Assembly: GCA_023457295.1 (NCBI GenBank)
Contig: JAEWLZ010000044.1
Span: 1 to 5,295, forward strand
Direction: 5' to 3'
From: Cyanobacteria bacterium OH_PDB_112
GTDB lineage: Bacteria; Cyanobacteriota; Vampirovibrionia; Gastranaerophilales; CAJFVJ01
DNA: 5,295 nucleotides
Shown here piece after piece: positions 1 through 4,737 of the stretch (position 1 is the first letter of the stretch; every line of letters starts with the position of its first letter). The notes under the pieces were generated by a model, which was not told the DNA's origin, searched no databases, and saw only the letters and a program-made list of their open reading frames with translations. A program made the translations under genes and the position numbers.

Positions 1-612
1 ACTACAAGTACTGTTATAAGATATGCTACTTTTGAGCATACAGCTTATGATCCTGATGGAAATTATCACATTTATCAAGAACAAGTACCTATTATTGGTT
101 ATTTCGACAGTGAAGAAAGATTGTTGAATTTTCAAGAATTGACAATAAATGTATCCGGTTATGTTTCAGACCCTGCAAGCGATGATTATTATAACCCCGG
201 AGATTCTACTCATGCAGCTTCGCACGGTAATCCAGCTGTTTTCGATGGGACTCCACCAACTTTGGATAATTTAGTCTTTTCCGCTGCCGCTGCCGCTTCT
301 CCGATAGATATGGCTTATGAGAATTTGGAAGACGGTACAGGATATTCAAATAAAGATTTAACGTATAACGGTAACTTTGATGATGTTCAATTCCAGCAAG
401 ATATGGATAGATATGAATTTGAGAAAAACGCATATGACTATCAAATCGAACGTATTAACTTGGAAACAAAACAGATTCAGCAACAAGACAAGTCTATGGA
501 ATTGAAGTTGAAACAGATTGATACTGACCACCAGGCTATCCAAACAGAAATGGAAGCGGTATCTAAAGTTATTACAAAAAATATTGAATCAACATTCAAA
601 ACGTTTGCATAA
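1..612 (+). CDS. Paralog 1 of the constant-ends family, 5'-truncated by window edge; function unknown
   Basis: The frame is open from base 1 to the TAA at 610-612, giving 203 residues; the true start lies left of the window. The leucine codon TTG at 121 is not a start, because homology continues upstream of it. Residues 5-43 align without gaps to residues 183-221 of paralog 3, about half identical, including the shared YDPDGN (here 16-21) and FD....RLLN (35-43). A low-complexity stretch follows, with DDYYNPGDS and SAAAAAS (94-100). The last 84 residues (120-203) are the family's C-terminal module: LTY, FDD, YDYQIERIN, a QQQDKS...LKLKQ coiled-coil segment, and the end STFKTFA. The N-terminal module is presumably outside the window. 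No cysteine is visible. I see no enzymatic motif; a structural, self-associating role is inferred from the architecture. A terminator follows 22 nt after the stop, so this gene ends its own transcript. Confidence 0.9.
   Translation, partial: TTSTVIRYATFEHTAYDPDGNYHIYQEQVPIIGYFDSEERLLNFQELTINVSGYVSDPASDDYYNPGDSTHAASHGNPAVFDGTPPTLDNLVFSAAAAASPIDMAYENLEDGTGYSNKDLTYNGNFDDVQFQQDMDRYEFEKNAYDYQIERINLETKQIQQQDKSMELKLKQIDTDHQAIQTEMEAVSKVITKNIESTFKTFA
281..297 (+). repeat. Short hexanucleotide tandem repeat (CCGCTG, 2.8 units) inside paralog 1
   Basis: Positions 281-297 read CCGCTG twice plus CCGCT and encode part of the SAAAAAS run. Gain or loss of a unit would add or remove two residues without breaking the frame. 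It is too short to be convincingly hypermutable. Confidence 0.5.
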
Positions 613-634
613 AGAAATAACATAATATAGTTTT

Positions 635-659
635 AAAAACCCGCTTAATGCGGGTTTTT
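635..659 (+). terminator. Rho-independent terminator after paralog 1
   Basis: AAAAACCCGC (635-644) pairs perfectly with GCGGGTTTTT (650-659) across the 5-nt loop TTAAT, a 10-bp stem whose 3' arm ends in a T run. The matching A run on the left could allow it to work on the other strand too, but no gene there needs it. Confidence 0.93.
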
Positions 660-701
660 GAGTTTAATATTAAGATTTGTAACATATATGACAGATTTCT
701 C

Positions 702-729
702 TAAAGTTTTCCAAGAAATATGCCGATAG
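702..729 (+). promoter_or_regulatory. Sigma-28 (FliA/SigD)-like flagellar promoter for paralog 2
   Basis: TAAAGTTT (702-709) is identical to the -35 consensus of enterobacterial FliA promoters. GCCGATAG (722-729) matches 7 of 8 bases of the -10 consensus GCCGATAA. They are 12 nt apart, against the usual 11; measured as in Bacillus SigD promoters, TAAA is followed by 16 nt, at the edge of the accepted 14-16. The site lies between the terminator of paralog 1 and the start of paralog 2, so it would give a leader of roughly 65 nt. No equally good match lies upstream of the other genes. The match is seen directly; use by a flagellar sigma factor is inferred. Confidence 0.65.
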
Positions 730-788
730 AAAAAATGTAAGGGAAAAGAATCCCAAGTGTGTGTAAAAGAATTCGTTGGTTAATGTAT

Positions 789-794
789 AAGGAG
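789..794 (+). promoter_or_regulatory. Ribosome binding site of paralog 2
   Basis: AAGGAG lies 7 nt before the ATG at 802 and fixes the start at the conserved MGLAASQARFL N-terminus. Confidence 0.85.
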
Positions 795-801
795 TCGTCG
801 T

Positions 802-1632
802 ATGGGTTTAGCGGCAAGTCAGGCAAGATTTTTAACTTTAACAGCTAGAAAATCTAACATAGAATATCAAGGTCAGCAAATTAACCAGCAAAGAACAGTG
901 TTGGCTAATAAGTCAGCTGATATAGTAAACAAGATGTTGGCATTGGATCCTCCAACTCCTCCTACAACATCTTCAAATGATTATTACAGAGTTGCTCAAA
1001 ACTTCACAAACCAATCAACAGGTACAGTAAATGATATTCCTCTTGGTAAAGATGTAAACGGTATGTCTCAAAAAATTAAGTCTTGGGTTCTTGTAGATGC
1101 AGACACTAATTTAGCTCCTACTGCGACTACAACGAATTATGCGTATCAAATCACTTATTCATATATGGATAACGGTACCGAAATGCAAGGTACTATGTAT
1201 ACTGCTCCTACTAACGTTGCAACAGCGGGTGCATCTCAGTTAGCTATTTCTCAATTAGAAAGCGCCGGTATATTTGATGTGGATGACAAAACAGGTCATA
1301 TCATCAAAAGTATGACCATTGATAATGATGAAAGTTTTGGCGGTACAGGAACAACAAATTATGACGAATCAGATTTGATTTATGGAACAAATTTTGATGA
1401 TGTTTCATACAATACAGCAATGAATCAATATGATTTTGATAAATATACTTATGACAAAGCTATAAGCGATATCAACGCAGAAACAGCAGGAATTCAACAA
1501 CAAGATAAATCTCTTGAATTAAAGTTAAAACAACTTGATTCTGAGCATACAGCGGTAAGCACAGAAATTGAAGCCGTAAAACAAGTTATTAACAAAAACG
1601 TTGAATCAACATTCAAAACATTCTCTTCGTAA
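802..1632 (+). CDS. Paralog 2 of the constant-ends family; unknown function, axial-protein-like architecture
   Basis: A complete 276-residue protein. Residues 1-48 form the conserved N-terminal module (MGLAASQARFL...EYQGQQINQQR), predicted helical, with hydrophobic residues at 13, 20, 27, 34, 41 and 48. The linker PPTPP (50-54) follows. The middle, about 60-191, is rich in Thr, Asn and Asp and has YMDNGT (121-126) and FDVDDKTGHI (158-167) where relatives have YDP[DE]GN and FD..(T)G.[LI]. Residues 192-276 are the C-terminal coiled-coil module ending STFKTFSS. There is no cysteine, signal peptide or membrane segment. It is the most diverged copy in the first half of the C module (NQYDFDKYTYDKAISDIN). 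It sits between two terminators and has its own sigma-28-like promoter, so it is probably a single-gene transcript. I do not recognise an enzyme family; a filament or appendage subunit is inference. Confidence 0.93.
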   Translation: MGLAASQARFLTLTARKSNIEYQGQQINQQRTVLANKSADIVNKMLALDPPTPPTTSSNDYYRVAQNFTNQSTGTVNDIPLGKDVNGMSQKIKSWVLVDADTNLAPTATTTNYAYQITYSYMDNGTEMQGTMYTAPTNVATAGASQLAISQLESAGIFDVDDKTGHIIKSMTIDNDESFGGTGTTNYDESDLIYGTNFDDVSYNTAMNQYDFDKYTYDKAISDINAETAGIQQQDKSLELKLKQLDSEHTAVSTEIEAVKQVINKNVESTFKTFSS

Positions 1633-1661
1633 AACCACAAAATCCTTATATAAAATCAACA

Positions 1662-1705
1662 AAAAAGGCAAAATTGTACAACAAATGTACGATATTTGCC
1701 TTTTT
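1662..1705 (+). terminator. Rho-independent terminator after paralog 2
   Basis: AAAAAGGCAAA (1662-1672) pairs with TTTGCCTTTTT (1695-1705). After a small internal loop, GTACA/ACAAA/TGTAC (1676-1690) forms the tip of the hairpin. The 3' arm ends in five T followed by CTCTT. Its sequence is unrelated to the terminators of paralogs 1 and 3. Confidence 0.88.
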
Positions 1706-1730
1706 CTCTTCCAATAAAAACCTGTGTATA

Positions 1731-1736
1731 TATAAT
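1731..1736 (+). promoter_or_regulatory. Candidate -10 box for paralog 3
   Basis: A perfect TATAAT sits 55 nt before the ATG, in the short gap after the preceding terminator, where a promoter is needed. The best spaced -35 is weak (CTTCCA, 1708-1713, 17-nt spacing, three of six consensus bases). The region is AT-rich, so chance is possible. Confidence 0.4.
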
Positions 1737-1777
1737 TTAAGTTATATAGAAGTTTACTTAGGAAGTTAGTTTAATAT

Positions 1778-1782
1778 AGGAG
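1778..1782 (+). promoter_or_regulatory. Ribosome binding site of paralog 3
   Basis: AGGAG lies 9 nt before the ATG at 1792. Of the two close Met codons (MGM), the first is the start because it aligns with the MGL of the other copies. Confidence 0.82.
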
Positions 1783-1791
1783 ATTACGCCA

Positions 1792-2799
1792 ATGGGTATG
1801 GCTGCAAGTCAGGCAAGGTTTTTGCAATTAACTGCTAGACGGTCTAACATTGAGTACCAGGGACAACAAATTAACCAGCAAAGACTGGCTTTGGCAAATG
1901 CCAGCGCAGGTCTTTTTGAGAAGATGTTGACGCTCGCGGTACCAACACCACCGTCTTCGCAAGATGACAAGTATTACAAACAAGGATACAATTTCACAGA
2001 TCCTGTGGACGATATTCAGAAAAAGGTTTCATGGGTTACTATAAGTGATTCACCAGTTGCTGCTACAAGAGATACAGCTATATCAGATCTTTTGGTGGAT
2101 AGTTTAGGTGTTACTGTTACTGCTGTTACTACAGGTAACAATACGTCTATTACTTTCACTTCTCCAGAAGGTGTTACCGCATCCGTTACGGCTGCAACTA
2201 TAGGTGTTGCTGCTGGATGGGGGGTTGATCCTAACAATGCTACGGAGGTTGCTGCGCAACAAACAGCTATGGATGCTTTGGTTAATGCTATGGGTATTCC
2301 TATGACTGCTGAGCAAAGAGCTCTTGGCTATACAAATGTTATTCGTAATGTTACTATCGAGCATAATATTTATGATCCTGACGGTAATTTTACTACATCA
2401 ACAGAAACAGGACCTGCTGTTTTGCAGTTTGATAACTTAAACAGATTATTGAATGTGACATTATTGAATGGTACAGCAATTAATATGACTGACGAGCAAG
2501 CTCTTTTGGATGGTAAAACAAATCATATAGGAGCTGGTGAGTCGCTCACTTATGCTAGTGTCTTTGATCAGGTTACTTATCAAAATGATGTCAATAAGTA
2601 TGAATTCCAAAAAGCTGCTTATGATTATCAGATTGAAAGAATCAACGCAGAAACAAAACAAGTTCAAGTTCAAGATAAGTCTTTGGAATTGAAAATGAAA
2701 CAGTTGGACACAGAACACAATGCGGTTCAAACAGAGATGGAAGCTGTCCAAAAAGTTATCAACAAAAACATAGAAAGTTCATTCAAGACTTTCGCTTAG
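1792..2799 (+). CDS. Paralog 3 of the constant-ends family, with enlarged middle domain; function unknown
   Basis: A complete 335-residue protein, about 60-80 residues longer than the other complete copies. Residues 1-48 are the N module (MGMAASQARFL, the only copy with Met at 3). VPTPPSS (50-56) is the linker, and YY..GYNFTDP..DI.KKV (61-79) is a segment shared with paralog 4. Residues about 84-182 are largely private to this copy: Thr/Val/Ala-rich, with VTVTAVTT and SVTAATIGVAAGWG, then a probable helix (EVAAQQTAMDALVNAMG). Residues 183-221 align ungapped to the start of paralog 1, with YDPDGN (194-199) and FDNLNRLL (213-220). Residues 252-335 are the C-terminal coiled-coil module ending SSFKTFA. 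There is no cysteine or signal peptide. GVAAGWG is too short and polar-flanked for a membrane span. A terminator follows 36 nt after the stop. A structural role is inferred from the layout. Confidence 0.93.
   Translation: MGMAASQARFLQLTARRSNIEYQGQQINQQRLALANASAGLFEKMLTLAVPTPPSSQDDKYYKQGYNFTDPVDDIQKKVSWVTISDSPVAATRDTAISDLLVDSLGVTVTAVTTGNNTSITFTSPEGVTASVTAATIGVAAGWGVDPNNATEVAAQQTAMDALVNAMGIPMTAEQRALGYTNVIRNVTIEHNIYDPDGNFTTSTETGPAVLQFDNLNRLLNVTLLNGTAINMTDEQALLDGKTNHIGAGESLTYASVFDQVTYQNDVNKYEFQKAAYDYQIERINAETKQVQVQDKSLELKMKQLDTEHNAVQTEMEAVQKVINKNIESSFKTFA
2110..2130 (+). repeat. GTTACT hexamer repeats in the private insert of paralog 3
   Basis: GTTACT, GTTACT, GCT, GTTACT occur in frame and encode VTVTAVT (residues 107-113). 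This looks like a remnant of slippage-driven growth of the insert. It is short, so the inference is weak. Confidence 0.4.
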
Positions 2800-2835
2800 A
2801 TTTGAAATTGAAAAAATTAAACTATACATTCCTAG

Positions 2836-2864
2836 AAAACCCTACACCATTTGTAGGGTTTTTC
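2836..2864 (+). terminator. Rho-independent terminator after paralog 3
   Basis: AAAACCCTACA (2836-2846) pairs perfectly with TGTAGGGTTTT (2852-2862) around the loop CCATT, an 11-bp stem; the T run continues one base further. Confidence 0.93.
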
Positions 2865-2868
2865 TTTA

Positions 2869-2898
2869 TTGAAGTTCAAAAAAGAATTGAAATAATAT
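2869..2898 (+). promoter_or_regulatory. Candidate sigma-70-type promoter for paralogs 4 and 5
   Basis: TTGAAG (2869-2874), an 18-nt spacer and TAATAT (2893-2898) each match four of six consensus bases. It lies directly after the terminator of paralog 3 and before paralog 4, where a promoter is required because paralogs 4 and 5 look co-transcribed. Weak consensus and AT-richness limit confidence. Confidence 0.35.
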
Positions 2899-2928
2899 AT
2901 GCTTTAACTTGAAGGTTATATCTAGGAA

Positions 2929-2934
2929 AAGGAG
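2929..2934 (+). promoter_or_regulatory. Ribosome binding site that decides the start of paralog 4
   Basis: AAGGAG lies 10 nt before the ATG at 2945. The frame extends upstream to a TTG at 2909, but that would add 12 unconserved residues and place this site inside the gene. The ATG gives the family's MGLAASQARFL start. Confidence 0.85.
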
Positions 2935-2944
2935 AATCTCGAGT

Positions 2945-3775
2945 ATGGGATTGGCGGCAAGTCAGGCAAGATTTTTACAACTTACTGCAAGAAGGTCTAA
3001 TTTGGAATACCAAGGGCAGCAAATTAACCAGCAGCGTTTGGCTTTAGCAAATGAGAGTGCGGGTTTGTACCAAAGACAATTATCTTTGGTTGTGCCTACT
3101 CCTCCTTCGTCTTCTAATGATAAATATTTGGCTCCAGCATATGACTTTACTGACCCTAAAGACGGGATCAAGAAAAAAATTCAATTTACCTTTAATACCG
3201 ATATGGATGATGTTACAGGTTATAAAGTCACGTATAACAAGTATGATCCGGAAGGAAATTCAATCACTGTCACAGAAAGAAGTACAGATCCTACTCCTCC
3301 GTGGACAATTACGGCATTAAGTATAAATGCTGATACTGGTCAAATTTCTACGGCAACTGCGGGAAGTATGGCTTTGAATAACTGGTATATCGCATTCGGT
3401 GATGGTACTACAGATAATTATATCGATATTAATACAGGTAGAGTTACTCATATTATTATTGCGACAGTTTCTACGGCTGGTCAAACTGCCGATATGACTA
3501 AATCAGCGGAATTAGCTCTTACTTATTCACCTGTATTTGATAATCAGGCATATGATGATGATATGAATAAGTATGAATATCAAAAATCTACTTATGATTA
3601 TGAAATAGAAAGAATTAATGCCGAGACAGGACGTATACAGCAACAGGATAAGTCGCTGGAATTGAAGTTGAAGCAGCTTGATACAGAACATACTGCTATT
3701 CAGACGGAAATGGAAGCAGTGCAAAAAGTTATTCAAAATAACGTATCGAGTTCTTTCAAAACGTTTAGTTCTTAA
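2945..3775 (+). CDS. Paralog 4 of the constant-ends family; unknown function
   Basis: A complete 276-residue protein starting at the ATG 2945. Residues 1-48 are the N module; VPTPPSS (50-56) is the linker. Y..AYDFTDP.DGIKKKIQF (61-81) opens the middle. The middle carries YDPEGN (100-105) and two turn motifs of the D..TG.[IV] type, INADTGQI (127-134) and IDINTGRV (160-167), in a strand-rich Thr/Ile context. Residues 192-276 are the C module. Its hydrophobic core positions follow an exact 4-3 spacing at 238, 242, 245, 249, 252, 256, 259 and 263, with a polar His at 249. The end is SSFKTFSS. There is no cysteine, signal peptide or membrane segment. Paralog 5 begins 19 nt after the stop with no terminator between, so the two form an operon. 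It is the closest relative of paralog 5 in the N module and linker. Function is not recognised; a self-assembling surface or appendage subunit is inference. Confidence 0.93.
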   Translation: MGLAASQARFLQLTARRSNLEYQGQQINQQRLALANESAGLYQRQLSLVVPTPPSSSNDKYLAPAYDFTDPKDGIKKKIQFTFNTDMDDVTGYKVTYNKYDPEGNSITVTERSTDPTPPWTITALSINADTGQISTATAGSMALNNWYIAFGDGTTDNYIDINTGRVTHIIIATVSTAGQTADMTKSAELALTYSPVFDNQAYDDDMNKYEYQKSTYDYEIERINAETGRIQQQDKSLELKLKQLDTEHTAIQTEMEAVQKVIQNNVSSSFKTFSS

Positions 3776-3778
3776 TAG

Positions 3779-3782
3779 AGGA
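3779..3782 (+). promoter_or_regulatory. Weak, distant ribosome binding site of paralog 5
   Basis: The only Shine-Dalgarno-like sequence in the 19-nt gap is AGAGGA/AGGA, ending 12 nt before the ATG at 3795. That is poorer and further away than in the other copies. Paralog 5 is probably translated less, or by coupling to paralog 4. Confidence 0.55.
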
Positions 3783-3794
3783 TTTTGATTTCAA

Positions 3795-4559
3795 ATGGGA
3801 TTGGCGGCAAGTCAGGCGAGATTTTTGCAATTAACATCCCGCAAGTCAAATATTGAGTTTCAGGGGCAGCAGATTAATCAGCAGCGCTTGCTTTTGGCTA
3901 ATGAAAGTTCTGGTATTTATCAAAGACAATTGTCTTTGCAGCCTCCCGTGCCTCCTTCTTCTTCTTCCAATAATTATATGAAACCTGCGTATGATTTTTA
4001 CGATGAAGCTTCTGATAAAACAAAAACAATACAATTTATTTTTGATGGTGATGATAATGTTATTGGGGCTACGATTACATATAATGTGTATGAAGAGTCG
4101 GGAGTTGTAAGTAAAAAAACGGTAAATGTTCAAACAGGGGTTGCGACCGGATTAGGAGATTCTGTTAGTCATGGAGTGCCTACAAGTTTTGCTGATGATG
4201 TGGAGTTTGACCCCGGGTCAGGTCGTTTAAGCAGATTGAATATTTCTATGTGGGATAGTACAGCAAGTGCTGAAATTACCACGGAATACTCCTCGTCAGA
4301 TATTACTTATGCTCCTATATATGATGAGTTAGCATATAATGATGATATGAATAAATATGAGTATCAAAAATCGATATATGATTGTGAACTTGAAAAATTA
4401 AATTCGCAAACGGCTCAAATTCAAAATCAGGATAGAACTCTCGAGTTAAAAATGAAACAGCTTGATACAGAGCATACAGCTATAATGAATGAAATGGAAT
4501 CTATTCAAAAAGTTATAAAGACCAATATAGATTCTTCATTTAAAATATTTTCCGCATAG
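3795..4559 (+). CDS. Paralog 5, shortest copy and the only one with a cysteine; unknown function
   Basis: A complete 254-residue protein. The first 23 nt of the gene are identical to those of paralog 4. Residues 1-48 are the N module (LTSRKSNIEFQGQQ variant), PPVPPSS (50-56) the linker, and Y.KPAYDFYDEASDK (61-75) the opening of the middle. The middle is the shortest of the set: the YDP[DE]GN position is degraded to VYEESG (98-103), and VEFDPGSGRL (136-145) is retained. Residues 170-254 are the C module, with unusual substitutions: YDCELEKLN (Cys197), QDRTLELK in place of QDKSLELK, IMNEMES, and a FKIFSA ending. Cys197 is the only cysteine in the five visible paralogs. It lies 19 nt downstream of paralog 4 with a poor ribosome site and no terminator of its own. 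It could be a minor or capping variant of the same assembly, or a degenerating copy; the intact frame and conserved heptads argue that it is still functional. Confidence 0.92.
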   Translation: MGLAASQARFLQLTSRKSNIEFQGQQINQQRLLLANESSGIYQRQLSLQPPVPPSSSSNNYMKPAYDFYDEASDKTKTIQFIFDGDDNVIGATITYNVYEESGVVSKKTVNVQTGVATGLGDSVSHGVPTSFADDVEFDPGSGRLSRLNISMWDSTASAEITTEYSSSDITYAPIYDELAYNDDMNKYEYQKSIYDCELEKLNSQTAQIQNQDRTLELKMKQLDTEHTAIMNEMESIQKVIKTNIDSSFKIFSA

Positions 4560-4591
4560 TCCTTCAAAAGAAGTAAATTTGAATTAATTGC

Positions 4592-4620
4592 TTTATAAGT
4601 TTTTTTAAAATAAATATAAT
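4592..4620 (+). promoter_or_regulatory. Candidate sigma-70-type promoter for the glycine-rich gene
   Basis: TTTATA (4592-4597, four of six consensus bases), a 17-nt spacer and a perfect TATAAT (4615-4620) stand 117 nt before the ATG at 4738. The rest of the 178-nt spacer is AT-rich. It has no convincing terminator for paralog 5, so read-through into the next gene is possible. AGTCAA occurs twice, at 4632 and 4652, about two helical turns apart just after the presumed start of transcription. Confidence 0.4.
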
Positions 4621-4723
4621 AAACTTAAGAAAGTCAAGAAACAGGGAAGTTAGTCAAAAGAATTTTTCATCTTTATATATATTGATTTTCTTTATTAGTT
4701 AAGGTTAATTGTTTGTTACTCGA

Positions 4724-4729
4724 AAGGGA
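4724..4729 (+). promoter_or_regulatory. Ribosome binding site of the glycine-rich gene
   Basis: AAGGGA lies 8 nt before the ATG at 4738. An in-frame TAG immediately precedes that ATG (4735-4737), so the gene cannot start further upstream. The next Met, codon 12, has no such site. Confidence 0.8.
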
Positions 4730-4737
4730 ATAGTTAG

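Noticed and set aside
121..612. A separate gene starting with TTG at 121
   Set aside because: The same frame is open from base 1, and the residues before 121 align with paralog 3, so the gene is simply cut by the window edge.
741..754. GGGA-AAAGAA-TCCC hairpin in the leader of paralog 2
   Set aside because: A 4-bp stem is too weak to claim as a regulatory structure.
1669..1695. A second sigma-28-like promoter (CAAAATTG-N11-TACGATAT)
   Set aside because: Several consensus positions fail and the sequence is fully explained as arms of the terminator hairpin of paralog 2.
206..2751. Several open frames on the - strand opposite paralogs 1 and 3 (for example 206-433, 2104-2364, 2461-2751)
   Set aside because: They lie opposite strongly conserved + strand codons, have no ribosome sites, and their recurring Leu/Phe/Ile-rich sequences are only reverse readings of the coiled-coil module.
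2909..2944. A 12-residue N-terminal extension of paralog 4 from TTG at 2909
   Set aside because: It is absent from all other copies and would place the AAGGAG site inside the gene; the ATG at 2945 is well supported.
3051..3320. An overlapping + strand open frame inside paralog 4
   Set aside because: It is out of frame with the conserved protein, gives an implausible Leu/Arg-rich product and is not preserved in the other copies.
1..4559. The array as a CRISPR, transposon or flagellin cluster
   Set aside because: There are no short spaced repeats or transposase. The ends do not match the flagellin signature sequences I know, so only an axial-protein-like architecture is claimed.
4596..4627. 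TAAGTTT/AAACTTA inverted repeat as a terminator of paralog 5
   Set aside because: The stem is only 7 AT-rich pairs with an 18-nt loop and no T run after it.
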